A stretch of DNA of 64,000 nucleotides from Acanthacorydalis orientalis (lineage: Eukaryota; Arthropoda; Insecta; Megaloptera; Corydalidae). A model generated the notes under the pieces. It was given only the letters and a program-made list of their open reading frames with translations. It made no database searches and was not told the origin of the DNA. Both the position numbers and the translations under genes were made by a program. The stretch is taken from NCBI GenBank assembly GCA_034766995.1, contig CM068316.1:10951500-11015499 (forward strand), read 5' to 3'. Positions 36,475 to 48,751 of this stretch are shown here, in pieces (positions within the stretch are counted from its first letter, which is position 1; every line of letters begins with the position of its first letter).

Positions 36475-36530
36475 TGTGGCAAGAAGAACGATTAGTAAGA
36501 CAAAAAAAATAATTCTTGTAAATCATAGTA

Positions 36531-36625
36531 GTTTTCTAGAGTCTCACTTAAAATTAAGCCGAGACAATTCAAAATTATTCTAGAAAGTTTGACTTCGAAA
36601 ATTCTCAGACATTCCAGAATCTTCT
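36531..36625. promoter_or_regulatory. Cluster of heat-shock-element-like motifs
   Basis: Contains TTCTAGAG (36533-36540 area), TTCTAGAA (36578-36585), TTCGAA with TTC following (36594-36604), and a perfect three-unit TTCCAGAATCTTC (36612-36624). The known heat-shock-factor site is alternating nTTCn and nGAAn pentamers. The block is GC-richer than its surroundings and lies between the two copies of the 0.99-kb direct repeat. No transcript next to it could be identified, so function is inference. Confidence 0.4.
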
Positions 36626-36889
36626 ACTCTAAAGTTAATTCAAGAAATACCTAGACCTTCGAGTATAAGGAAGTTAGATAGATCGAACTAGAATTAGAGG
36701 ATGTTAGGATCTTTAACCCTGTCTATATGGAGGGTTTGTCCGCGGCTATGCTTCCTCCGTATGGAGATGCCAACAGCAGTGAGTGTACACTTTGGTATCA
36801 TGGTGCTCACTTTCTAGATAAAGTGAAGTATGTATAGTCATACAATATTTTTCTAAATGTTAATTAAAAACCGAATTTAAATAAAAACA

Positions 36890-36930
36890 ATTGTTTTCCT
36901 AAAATAATTGCGGTTTATGACATTCAAATT
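36890..36930. repeat. Possible mariner end fragment
   Basis: TAAAATAATTGCGGTTTATG followed by ACATTC resembles the inner part of the mariner terminal repeat (AATAATTGCGGTTTTT). No TA-flanked element was resolved. Confidence 0.3.
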
Positions 36931-37002
36931 CTTATACATTTACACAATTATTTTACTACCAAAATTTCCAATATATTTATTATAATTTCGATTGTTTTTT
37001 TT

Positions 37003-37275
37003 TTTATTTTCCATTGTATATCATTTGTTAGAATATATGCTTAATTTTTAATAGTTAAATATAATTAACTAGATTTTCTTGATATTTCCTGTGTATAACA
37101 TACATTTATATGAACACAACGTGAATTTTACATGAACAATTAACTCGATTGATATTAATTTTTTTTTGGAGATACATCCTGTGTAATTGCAGCAAAAATA
37201 AGTATATTTATATTATAATTAAAAAACAAATGATAAAAAAATAAAACTCTTGCTTGGAATAAATGCATGTCTTTT
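37003..37275 (+). repeat. Direct repeat, copy 2 of 2
   Basis: The partner of 36010-36290, in the same orientation. Just after it (37350-37500) lies a small GC-richer patch with an inconclusive open frame. Confidence 0.8.
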
Positions 37276-37700
37276 TACCAATATTTCTTAACAAAATTTC
37301 CTACAATATTTATTTTATATTGTACATTTATTAACACGAATAAAAATAAAGATTCGAAAGTCAACTATAGCCGGTACGAGTATCCTCGGCTCGTTAAATT
37401 GATGCCAAGTATAGTTGGCACTCATGTCCACAGGTCTTTGCATGGATACCGAATAAAGTCGGCGTTAGAAATGAAAGAGTTAAAGTCATATCAGAAATGA
37501 ACATGAGTTCTATAAAGGTCGTGAGTTGACCGAGAACTATAACATAAATATAGTCAATTTAATAAAGGAGGGAAAATTAATTGATTTGTTATACATAAAA
37601 AATGTAGAGGAACTTGGATTTATATAGATTTAAGTAATAAATAAAATTTAGTTTATAAAATATTCTGTCTTTATGTAATAAACGAACTCTCAGCGCATGA

Positions 37701-37703
<3 letters not shown>

Positions 37704-37745
<42 letters not shown>

Positions 37746-37756
37746 TATACATATAT

Positions 37757-37821
<65 letters not shown>
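37704..37821. repeat. (TA)n-(CA)n-(TA)n-(GA)n microsatellite
   Basis: A compound array of nearly 120 bp, ending in about 12 GA units. Confidence 0.92.
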
Positions 37822-37824
<3 letters not shown>

Positions 37825-37975
37825 AAGTAATTATTTATTATTTCATTTAGAAGGCACAACAAGAGTAATACTTTTTTATGTATGAGTATATACATAAAAT
37901 AATATATTAATAAAATATTATAATATTATCTTTTTATAAATCTTGGACCTAAACAAAATTGGCGTAAATAAAGTT

Positions 37976-38013
<38 letters not shown>

Positions 38014-39728
38014 CTGTGTATGCGTGAACTAAAAAGTGGTTACTTCATTTAATGTAATGTATAATAAAAATAAATCATTGCTTTATAAAACTTTTCAGAT
38101 ATCTCACTTTGATCTGTAAAAAGATATATCAATAAATATTGAAAATACGTACAGAAAGATTCGTATATACATGTACATTGAGAATAATGATGACACTTGA
38201 TAAGACTTGTATGTTTTATTCATGTAATTTGATATAAAATTACGACATTTATGACTGAATCGAGTTTATAACATTCTGCAATAAAATGTATAAAATTCCA
38301 CATATCGAAAAAGAAAAATTTACAAACAGGTGCGCTCAGAAAAGCTATATGTCTTTTTCCGAAATATCTCATATTGCAATCTGCATTTTAAATATATCTC
38401 ACTCCAATTTATTCATATGCATTTTTAAATATTTAACATATTAATCTTTAATATAGTTAATAACATATCGAGATCGTATCATTTTTATAAAATATATTTT
38501 TATTTTTTAATAAAATTCAAAACATTTTCCATACTTTATTTGAAATCACATCCGTTTTTCTATAATATATTTTTTTAATAAAATTAAACAATTACTTAAT
38601 TATGAATTTGTTTGAATAAATAATTTAAAACAAATTATGTTAGGGAATTATTTAAAATAAACTCGACATTTAATTTATGGACGATATGAAAAGTTCACAT
38701 AAATTGTTGATGTTCAGTAATTCCGATAATACCGATGTAACAACGAACATAAACAAAAATTAAAATATATATTACAAACATATATCATTCGGCTTACTGT
38801 ACGCCGTATTTTATAATTATTTTGTATCCATTTATGTCTTTCTGTTTGGTAGAGGAAAAAATGTACATAAATAACACGGTTTTATAGTCATACATAAGTT
38901 TTAGCATACGTAATAGTATTATATCCACCGCAGTTAATAATTGTACAGACTTTTATTCCAATCTAATATATTTTATTTGCAATGGATATAAATAGTAAAG
39001 CACTTTTATGATAAATACAGATTAGTCATTTTCCACTTTTTAAAATGTTTAGTTCTTTATTTGAAAATATATATCTTTGATACTTGCTTTCAATGATTGA
39101 ATGAAGCTGACTTATTTATTTTTACTTTATAACAGTGTTTTTATATCAAAATTTGTAAAGATATAAAACATTTCTTACTTAAAAAAGTCATACCGATTTG
39201 ATATTAATTATTTGATAACTTATTTTTTATTTATTAATATTCAGTGTATTAATCGTAAAATTTGATGTTAATAAATAAGTATTAATAAAAGTGTTTTTAT
39301 ACTATTTTCTTTTTACGATATATTTTATATTTCATTAATATCAACATCTATTATGGCTCTAAAACAATCGAGATTTATTTACAGGACTCAGAAACATTGT
39401 ATTAATATATGAAGTGAAAATTATTATTCTTAATTCGATTGATTAATTTTTATTTTTCCTAACAAATTAATTTTTGAAAATAATTTTATTATTTGGGAAA
39501 TTTAATAAAAATAATATAAATATTCGTTTTTTTAAAGAAATATTTTATAACATGTTAAGATTTAAATTCATTAAGTATTTATGATAACATAAACATTTAT
39601 TCTGTTTGTAGATTTTTCCGAATTAAAATATTTTCTAATTGACATATTTTCTTCCAACATATTTTATAAATATAAATTATAAAATATGCACAAAAAGACT
39701 ACTTTTAATGTCTTTCACATTTTATTTC

Positions 39729-39732
<4 letters not shown>
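37822..39732. other. AT-rich stretch, nothing recognised
   Basis: Contains a short TA array at 37978-38008. No gene or element was seen. Confidence 0.4.

Positions 39733-39791
<59 letters not shown>
39733..39791. repeat. (TA)n microsatellite
   Basis: A pure TA run of over 55 bp. Confidence 0.92.
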
Positions 39792-39795
<4 letters not shown>

Positions 39796-39937
39796 TAAAA
39801 TAAAAAATACAAAATAATCCAAGTATAATGAAATATTAAAACTCTGAAATATGAAAAATATAAATATAATGGCATGTTTCTATATCTGTGCTCTCCTTAA
39901 TGGATTGTGATGGTTATCTTATTCCTTTAAGAACACA

Positions 39938-39980
39938 TGAATTTCTTTTCTCCACTTATAGTTTAAGCAAGTGTTTCATC
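39938..39980 (-). repeat. Third copy of the GAAGATGA...AAAC motif (half module)
   Basis: On the minus strand it reads GGCCTGAAGATGAAACACTT, then GCTTAAACTATAAGTGG. This matches the conserved core of the modules at 216-290 and 35586-35734, but no strong stem-loop accompanies it. Confidence 0.45.
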
Positions 39981-41136
39981 TTCAGGCCAAATAATATATA
40001 TGAAAACAAATAATATAAATGAAAATGGAATATGTACACGTAATAAAACTAGAAGTAAAGAACAGAAATTCAAGTGATCTAAACAGAAGAAGACCATTAG
40101 ACAACAGATCAACTTGGAGACCGGAAACTTAAGTGAATTTAAGGGACGATAATCATCAAAGGTATTGTCAATATGTAAAATTAATTACTGTTAAAAAATG
40201 TTAATACTATAATTAAAATTATGAAATGATTAAGTAAAAATTACACAAGATAGGATTAGAAAATCATCTTTAATGTCTGGCTATACAGGAAAGCAGGTGG
40301 GTGAAAAGTTTGACTTCTGAGAATAATTAAATTAGTTATCATATTTCTAGCATATTTGTTTATCAAAAAAAAGTGTGCAAAAAAATGTTTCCTTGTTGAA
40401 AATTGATGTGACTACATATATAAAAATCTAAGCGGTTTCACACGAGGGTCTGTTGCGTCAGAGAATGTGGCTCAAAGATGGAAACAAATTGGTCAGTACA
40501 AACATTCATATGGACTTTCTGTGAAGAAACTTTATAACAATCACACATCTTCGGTGTAGAGAAATATTTTCTGATATCACAAATGGTTATGATTTTATAA
40601 AAGAATATAGTACTTACATGTAGATAAGATTCTTGAAATTTTAAGACTTACAAATGCATTTAATCTTTACAGAAGTAGAGAATATGTGACAGTTTAAAAA
40701 AGTGGTAAGAAAAAATTATGAACCATGACCAATCTATTCTTATATTTTTAAAGTGGTATAAACTTTTATACTCCGCTGGAAAATATATAATTAGTATAAA
40801 TATACTGTATAATAACTATATATTAGGATGTTCTCAAAATTTATTCAGATGAAAATATAATAAATCTAATAAATATTTTCTTAAAATATGAAACAATAAC
40901 TTTCTTAAAGGACGATAATATGTAACAGTATTATTATAATAATTGTGGAATATTATGAAGTAATTAATTAGAGAAGATAATATATTTCATAAAATACTCA
41001 GAATTTATTAGATAGATTACATCGACTTTTTTATATAAAATAGTATTTCATATTCTTTTGAAATTATAACTTCAAAAAGATGAATAATATAGTTTAAATA
41101 TCAAATTTAAATCTGTATAAATTAAATATTTATCTC

Positions 41137-41138
<2 letters not shown>

Positions 41139-41185
<47 letters not shown>
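41139..41185. repeat. (TA)n microsatellite
   Basis: A pure TA run with CATA edges. Confidence 0.9.
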
Positions 41186-41186
<1 letters not shown>

Positions 41187-41751
41187 GAATATGAAAGTGA
41201 CATATTCATAACGATATTCCATTCAAATATTTAGTTAATTTAATGTAATTGATTATAGAGCAAACTCCATTTGCAGAGATCATGCGAAAACAAGCAAGAA
41301 ATTAACGAATTAAATACATAACATGAATGTTAATTACAATTTCAAATAAACAAGTATTTTCTTAAGACTCCGTTAATTATATAAAAAGCTTTCTAGAATT
41401 CGAATTTTATAAATTAGCACGATTGCCAACACGAGATACACTAGACTAGAGCGTGCGCGACGTTATTAAATCATATGATTAAATTGGAAAGTTTTATATA
41501 GATGATTCTGTTCGTGTACCTAAAATTCAATTTTCACGAGTGCAAACACATACTGGAAATATGTTATCGTTGCGATGGAAGTTTTAATATAATGGTAATG
41601 TAGCATTTTTTTTTTGAAAAATTGAATACAAACAGGATATGTTGTCAGTCATTTTTCATATTATGTACTTTTTGAAAAATGTTTTTACCTATTGTGATAC
41701 ACATGTTTGATTTGATGAAAGGAATCATAAAATCACTCGAGTAAATTTATT

Positions 41752-41754
<3 letters not shown>

Positions 41755-41793
<39 letters not shown>

Positions 41794-41818
41794 TGTATAT
41801 ATGTAAATATATATATAG
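41755..41818. repeat. (TA)n microsatellite
   Basis: A TA run broken by CATATATGTATATATGTAA. Confidence 0.9.
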
Positions 41819-41986
41819 TTGATAACTACATAAAATATGAAATAAAAAGAAAATAAAAAAAACTGATAAAAAACCTAATTATTAAGATATTTTTTATTCT
41901 TTCAAATATTTATTTTCCTCCTAGTTCAAATTTATGATAATTGAAAAAATACTATCAACTGAAAAGAACTGAAATAAGTTTTGTTA

Positions 41987-41989
<3 letters not shown>

Positions 41990-42038
<49 letters not shown>
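41990..42038. repeat. (TA)n microsatellite
   Basis: A pure TA run. Confidence 0.9.
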
Positions 42039-42040
<2 letters not shown>

Positions 42041-42478
42041 ATAGTTCTATATAAAAAAAATTAAAAATAGCACAGATATGTACAATTTACAAATTGTATA
42101 TACATTCTTCAAGTTAACTGAGTAGAGTATTTGCTTGAGTAAATTATTTTTTTTTCAAGTTGTACATTTATTATTGGTGATAATAATAGATTAATAAATA
42201 ATTAATTTTAGTATTTTATAACGTTTGATCTTAGTTTAATTGAAGAAGACTTGATTTCGATATATATATATATATATATATGTAAGTCGATAATAATTGC
42301 TGTTTTTGTATGAATTTGTCATTCATATACCACAATTATATTTCTAGCGACTCAATATATAATTAGAGCAGAAATTGCCGATAACAAATCTTAAAAACTT
42401 GAATATTTCTACATAATCCAGTATATAGTAGACATAACGCAAAACAATAGATATTATAATGTCATTTAATTATGTTAG

Positions 42479-42480
42479 TG

Positions 42481-42515
<35 letters not shown>

Positions 42516-42520
42516 GTATG

Positions 42521-42581
<61 letters not shown>

Positions 42582-42586
42582 ATATG
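42479..42586. repeat. Interrupted (TA)n microsatellite
   Basis: TA runs regularly broken by GTA or GTATGTA units. Confidence 0.9.
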
Positions 42587-43168
42587 TAAACTACATCGAA
42601 ATCATTGAACCAAATATTCGAACTCTCGAAATTCTACATATTTTACATAACAACAACTACACATACTTCAACAATGTATGTCTGAAGTAATTAGCGTATC
42701 ATAACATTTGAATATATCTTTTCATTATTCGCACAGGTAGGTGGTGGTTTCAATGAATTATATCCGAGCTGACGATTTCAACGAGTTGTTCGTGTTTATT
42801 TTATAAAATCAATGCCTGTGTTTAATTATTATCTAATTGTTGGAGTAATGGAGTTGTTTGTATCAGCGAAATTACAAACGGAAACTGTTATGTATGTTTT
42901 TACAGTTGCGTTGCAGATGTGCGACTATAAATTAGTATTATTTGTTTGCTTAAAATAATATTTTCATTTGAATACAGATATAATTCACTGAACTTAACAA
43001 AATATTGAAAATAATATCAAATTATGAACGTTTAATTGCTCACGTATGTGTGTACTACCTCTATGTAATAATTTATATTCTACTAATTGTATATTTGACA
43101 ATATATACATATTGATACAACTATGAAAATGTATATTTTTGTTCCACGATATATTATTCATTGTATAT

Positions 43169-43356
<188 letters not shown>

Positions 43357-43412
43357 TTTAAAGATAATTGCAGCCAGTTATTGATAAAAGTGTGCCTCAA
43401 TACATTTCTGAA

Positions 43413-43775
43413 ACTGTAGCTAAATTCACATTAATAAATAAATGCTTTTTTCACCTCACAAACCACAATTTTTTTCTGGTTACAAATATTTAATAAATAA
43501 TTATGGGTTGATATTTTGTGATTTTTACATATATGCATTTTAAAGATAGATGTTCTGCAAAGCGCTGAGATATAGAAAAATCAAAAAGCTAGAGATACAG
43601 AAAACATTGTTTTGTGCTTGCATTCTAGATATTATATCAACGCCGTCCAAATCGCATAAACATAACAATCAAAAATTATAAATGTGATTTATTGTACATT
43701 TTTGATCAAAGAAAAAATGTCTAGTGTGTGGAGTGAAAAAAAATTGACTCACGAAAGTAAATATAACTAGGTTTT
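43413..43775. repeat. Fold-back family, complete copy
   Basis: Left arm order: TGTAGCTAAATTCACATT, TTTTTTCACCTCACAAACCA, AATATTTAATAAATAATTAT, GCGCTGAGATATAGAAAAAT. Right arm order: TTCTAGATATTATATCAACG, CCAAATCGCATAAACATAAC, AATCAAAAATTATAAATGTG, TTTTTGATCAAAG, GTGTGTGGAGTGAAAAAAAA, AAGTAAATATAACTAG. Both outer ends are present, so this is the best guide to the whole unit (about 360 bp). Confidence 0.7.
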
Positions 43776-44253
43776 AAGGAACTATAATGTGGAATACTTG
43801 TACGCTTAGAAGATATACGAAATTCGACAAATGTTAAAAGAAAAAACATTTTGTTCCATGAACTAAAGAATTATTGAACTGTTGACACAAAACTAAATAC
43901 GATAAAAATAAATTTTAAATATGACCCGCTCATTCTGTACCACATCACACACATGCTATGAAATTTGAATCATGAAAATGAAATCAACTGATTATAAAAT
44001 CCTTTAAATGTGTCAAAATTCGATCACTAGAAATATTTTACAAATGATGATCAATTTTGAGAGTTCATTGAAAAGTTTTCCATCTGAAACTGGAGGAATT
44101 ATTTATTAATAAAATAATTATAATAGACTATTCGCTTAATCAACCGTCTAGTAAAGTATCTGCCTAGCAATAAGTTATTGCAAATAATCGTGATTGCATT
44201 TTATATTAGGTCTGTTAACTGTTTTATAAAAAATAACAGAAAAAAATCATGTT

Positions 44254-44258
<5 letters not shown>

Positions 44259-44304
<46 letters not shown>
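44259..44304. repeat. (TA)n microsatellite
   Basis: A pure TA run. Confidence 0.92.
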
Positions 44305-44308
<4 letters not shown>

Positions 44309-44493
44309 CAAACTTATTGGGAAGCTAAAAATGATTCTCATTTTATCTCTAATTCCTGAATTTGATTGTAGTAAAATGATAATCATATTTTTTTCACGTA
44401 TTTGAGGTGTTGGTCATATTTGTTGTTTGTCACCATGATGTTTATGGCCGTACCTGGGTGTGCAAAACTTCAACAACCGCCTTTTTCTTTGAT

Positions 44494-44886
44494 TTATTCC
44501 AAATATGATGTTGTTGTAGTTCCTCCCAAATAGAGAACATCTCGGACAAGTTTTAAAAACTTAGATAAACCTCGCTGCAAAATAAATACCTGCACTGCCT
44601 TCCCCCCAGGAGCATCCATTTCCCCTTGGTGCTCCACTAATATATCCTGGATTCGTTGCCGATGTGACATCGTCGGCAAAGTTTTTCGTGACTCGGTGAA
44701 GTACCACGGTTGCAAGAACTTGTTCTTTCGGCGATGTTGATAATCATAAGGGATATATAATATATTTATGAAGTACAATTCAAGTATATGTGTAAATAAA
44801 TGGTTAAGCAATCGTTGTAAATTTTGTTTACAGTTCGCAAATTTCATGAATTCATAAACGTATTTATTACCTTCGTTGTTCGACAT
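44494..44886 (-). CDS. Unrecognised 130-codon open frame beside a Harbinger-like MITE
   Basis: An uninterrupted ATG-to-stop frame on the minus strand, starting MSNNEGNKYVYEFMKF. The middle is basic (HRRKNKFLQPWYF) and the C-terminal part GC-richer (GEMDAPGGKAVQVF; LVRDVLYLGG). The length is notable in such AT-rich DNA. It begins about 40 bp from the 290-bp MITE at 44929-45218. The basic RRKNKF patch faintly recalls the N-terminus of PIF/Harbinger proteins, but no DDE residues or known domain can be seen and the match is too weak to rely on. Alternatives are a decayed transposon gene, an orphan gene, or a chance frame. Splice-like sites inside (a GTAATA near the start; two CAG sites near the end) leave the real structure open. 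Confidence 0.3.
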   Translation of the reverse strand: MSNNEGNKYVYEFMKFANCKQNLQRLLNHLFTHILELYFINILYIPYDYQHRRKNKFLQPWYFTESRKTLPTMSHRQRIQDILVEHQGEMDAPGGKAVQVFILQRGLSKFLKLVRDVLYLGGTTTTSYLE

Positions 44887-44928
44887 GTATTAAATCACAA
44901 TAATTTGAAGCCAAAACCATATATCTTA

Positions 44929-45218
44929 AGCCGAGGCCACACATGCGGCTATTCGCCGAACATGGAGCAAAATTTAACCAAACGCCGAATGTAAGGATGG
45001 ATTTGCGAATACGAATGCTTAAGCGAAAGCTCAGTATTCGCTGTTTTGTCACGAATCAAACGGAACGAGCATTTGCATAGTGTGAAAGATGCACGTCGTC
45101 TACACTTTAGATGTATTTGTTCAATTCAGATATGGACATCTGGTCAGTTTATTATCGGTCAGCGAACAACACTAGGCGAACAGTATTCGGCGAATAGCCG
45201 CATGTGTGGCCCTGGCTT
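44929..45218. mobile_element. PIF/Harbinger-like MITE (290 bp)
   Basis: Terminal inverted repeats of about 32 bp (left: AGCCGAGGCCACACATGCGG then CTATTCGCCGAA; right: the inverse with GGGCC in place of GAGGCC). They are flanked by TTA on both sides (44926-44928 and 45219-45221). A 3-bp TTA/TAA duplication is typical of PIF/Harbinger elements. The body contains further CGCCGAAT and ATTCGGCG sub-repeats and no coding region. Confidence 0.8.
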
Positions 45219-45832
45219 TATATAAAATTATATATTTTATTTCTTAGAAATGTTTAGAAGTTAAACACAGAATAAGATCTTAATCATTATATGTTTTACA
45301 AGGAATAATTGATTGCTGGAAGTAAAAAATTCGCAAATATATCGACATATCTAGGCTTTATCATACAATTTGGATAAACAAGAAATTTCATGAATTACAA
45401 CCAATTATAATCTATCTCTAGTTGCTATTTAGAAATATTAACTGAATTTAAAAATAAAATTCGTAAAATGAATAAAAAGTATGTAGGAGAACAATGAATT
45501 GCATTTGTTAATTTTGAAAGAATGATGGAAAGAGTTAAAATTTTTACAATAAATGTAAGCGTAGTTCAATATAACATACAATTTAAAGAACAAATAAAAC
45601 ATGACATTTGAGGTCGGAATTTAAAGATTTATACCGGCTCTGACTTCATTAAAAATAATGACTTTTACTCACGATTGTGATAACAAAAGTCTGAAGATAA
45701 GAAATGAATCTCAATAACTAGAAAATATTGTTCTATACTACCTAGTTTTTATTTATTTGTTTCTTTTGTGTGATGTTTGTTCGTCTCAATTTAGGAGAAA
45801 ATCTTATTTGAAAACAATTTATATGATTTGAA

Positions 45833-45833
<1 letters not shown>

Positions 45834-45877
<44 letters not shown>

Positions 45878-45914
45878 TTTATAAATTTATATATATATAT
45901 ATATATATGTATGT

Positions 45915-45970
<56 letters not shown>
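45834..45970. repeat. Interrupted (TA)n microsatellite
   Basis: About 135 bp of TA with AAATATTTATAAATT and GTATGTATACATA interruptions. Confidence 0.92.
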
Positions 45971-45973
<3 letters not shown>

Positions 45974-46379
45974 AGTATTTCCTCTTAAAATATATCTATT
46001 AAATGTTTTTATATAAATACATATTAATAAGAAAAATTGAATTGAAGTATATAATTTAATATTAATTTAATGTAGAGTAAATATAAAATCCTTTAAAGAT
46101 TTTTTACCTTTTCAACGAGACATGTTCATAGACAGTGATTGATTTTCTTAGAAATTTATTTTATATTTTCGATCAAATAAAAGTTACAATTTCTGTACAA
46201 TTTTATTCAAAATGAAATGCAGTCAACCTTTTAGAGAAGGGTATATATTATAGAATCAACTGTATACTTTGTTCCATTTTTATATTATATTACTAAAATA
46301 TAATTAGAGCTCGTTTTGGACTTGTAGTTGACACTATATAAACGTATATATATATATATACACGGAAACCACAATTCAC

Positions 46380-46680
46380 TCTTCACACCATTACTAGATT
46401 TTCTATTCCACAAATGTTTGTCGTATTATGTTAGCCGTGGAAATCGATCGTAAAGTTAGTTATAACAGAGTTAAAAACTTGTCTACAGTCTGTGAACACG
46501 GTCATAGTATACGGCGTGATAAAGTTTGCACCGACAACAAAATTTTGGGATCAGAGTGGCGTAACGAATTTTAGGTTCGTTGCAGATTAATAATTTTATC
46601 GTGATTTCCGTTGAAAGCTGATGAATTTTAATGTAACCGCAACGGAAGTTTTAGTGGACACTTTTTTGTGAAGATCTGTT
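46380..46680. other. CpG-richer non-coding block
   Basis: No frame or transposon end is seen. It contains the small inverted pair AACGAA...TTCGTT and many CpGs. Candidate regulatory DNA. Confidence 0.3.
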
Positions 46681-46688
46681 CATTATTA

Positions 46689-46750
46689 CACACACACATA
46701 CATACATACACACACATACATACATACACACTCACACACACACATATATA
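46689..46750. repeat. Degenerate (CA)n/(CATA)n microsatellite
   Basis: CA runs alternating with CATA units, then a short TA tail. Confidence 0.85.
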
Positions 46751-47369
46751 TTATATTTTTGGTTATACTATTCTTCAGTCTTTTCAAGATTTTTCCATTT
46801 TTTTCTGTCTTATTCAAGGGTTCTCTTTGAAAACTTATCTATAAACTAAAAACATACATAAACTGTATCTATATGATACATTCTTTCTTGACCAAACTGT
46901 TTATACTATAAATAATACATTCTAAGTTTATTCAAGATGCTAGTTTATACTTGTGTATGAGCTACGATTTTCTATCTTCCATTCTTATTTCTTTTTGGTT
47001 TCTGTGTATATACAGCACATATATTTCTTAAGAATTAATATAGATAAAAAATAAAGAATGAAGAAAAGTATGTTAGACAATTTATAAAATTTTCTTGTAA
47101 CTAAAAAATTGGAAAATTCATAATCAGATAAACCAGTGAATAACAAAGTTTGTGTTGGTTTTATGTGGAGTTTATTGTTTATATACGTCGGTAAGTCAAA
47201 AAGTAAAAATACATTTAAGAACTATAACAATATTATTCTTCATACAGATTTTTTATTGGAGTATTTTTTGTTATTTAATTCCTCTTACTTTTTATTTACT
47301 TAGTCCAGCACTTAATGAACTTTTGGATTCTGTACTAATTTTGCTCTCTTACGCCGATAGCTCATTGAC

Positions 47370-47875
47370 AGAAGATAACTGGTTTCTAATTCATTTATTT
47401 ACCATTTTTAAAACATTAGCATATCATTACGAACCAGAAAGTAAGCTAAAAAATTGAAAATGGAAACATATGTCACTGTCAACTTCAAAAAAGTTCAACA
47501 CAGACTTGCCAAGGAAAGTTAAAGGTGAAATTTCTAAGAGATATAGAAGGAAGCATTTTTAATGATTTCACAGCAAAAGATAAAACTATAAATTTTGACT
47601 GTTGTGAACTTTTGCGAGAACTAAAGCCGCAAATCATGTAGAAGAAACGTGGCAAAATGTCGAAGGGTGGGGTTCTATTTCATGACAAAGCTAGATTTAA
47701 TAATGTTAATAAAACAAATCATTGTATTTGCGATTTAAGTTTTGATATATTGAACAAGCTACCATATAGACTTTACTTAGCATCAAGTATTTTTCGCCTT
47801 TTTAGACTACCGAAAGAAGAATTGAAAAGACGAAAGTTATTTTCTAGTGAGAAAGTCATAAATACAGTGTAAAAA
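47370..47875 (+). pseudogene. mariner-type transposase relic, second lineage
   Basis: Read across frames, the fragments follow family order. LAYHYEPESK and then WKHMSLSTSKKFN correspond to the region after the first catalytic Asp. DIEGSIFNDFTAKDKTINFD, then ELLRELKPQIM, a stop and KKRGKMSKGGVLFHDKARF contain the second Asp. LPYRLYLASSIFRLFRLPKEE stands where YSPDLAPSDxxLF is expected, with the third Asp lost. Stops and frameshifts show that it is dead. The motif wording (HYEPE, KRGK...GVLFHD) is of another mariner subfamily than the 1.29-kb copies. No terminal repeats were located. Confidence 0.7.
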
Positions 47876-48684
47876 AATCCTCTGGGACAGAATCTATAAT
47901 CTCATTAAGGGTTGAATTAAGATCATAGAAGTTAGACGAAAAATGATCTTAATAAAAATTATGTACATGAAATAAAAGTTTTATTTTGTAAACCTCATTT
48001 TCTTATTGACTTTTCCTCCTGGTTATATTAAATAAAATAAATAAATAATTTTTTTTTTAAGATAATTATTAAAACTAGTAACAACTTATTTATCTGTACG
48101 ACCGTTTTTAAAAATATTAAAAGACCTTTTACAACCAATGATCACTTAGTCAAATGCGTTCACTCACTCTTAACAAATGTATATATTTTTTAGTCTACAA
48201 TTCAACTTTCGAAATTCTCTTCACTTGATATAAAAAAAGATTCTTCAAAACATGAAAACTTTTTCTGAACTTCAAGAAATTAACTGGACTATTTTAAAAG
48301 TTAACAAATATTCGATAATAATTCACATAACGAATGATGAAACTATTCAACAAGAGTAAAACCACTGAAACCACACTCATGTAATATGCATATATGTTGA
48401 AACAATGAAATAATGATAGCAATTCAAAACAATACAAAATGTATAATAGAAGTTTTATTTGCGTATCATGTAACAGTCTAAAGTATATTGTGAGTGTATG
48501 CAGTCGTTATGCAAATATTATCACTTAACTTTGATAAAATATAGAGTTACCCATCTGCTATACGAGTAATATGCGGTCTTTCTGATATATGAACTTTAAA
48601 TAGGTATGCAGTATATGTGTGATGAAATTAAAGTCTGTGATTAATTGTTATAATATCTCTGTTTTACATATACATGCGCACAAG

Positions 48685-48751
<67 letters not shown>

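Larger units (their letters stand above)
39981..43168. other. AT-rich stretch dominated by TA arrays
   Basis: Holds TA arrays at 41139-41185, 41755-41818, 41990-42038 and 42479-42586. There are slightly GC-richer patches at 41400-41560 and 42720-42900 with no frame or element recognised. Confidence 0.4.
45219..47150. other. AT-rich stretch with one GC-richer block
   Basis: Holds a long TA array at 45834-45970, a CpG-richer block at 46380-46680, and a (CA)-rich patch at 46689-46750. No gene was recognised. Confidence 0.4.

Noticed and set aside
36474..36921. Possible solo LTR starting TGTGGCA and ending ATGACA with an AATAAA inside
   Set aside because: The ends do not form a good inverted pair and there is no matching flanking duplication. 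The right end fits a mariner terminal fragment better.
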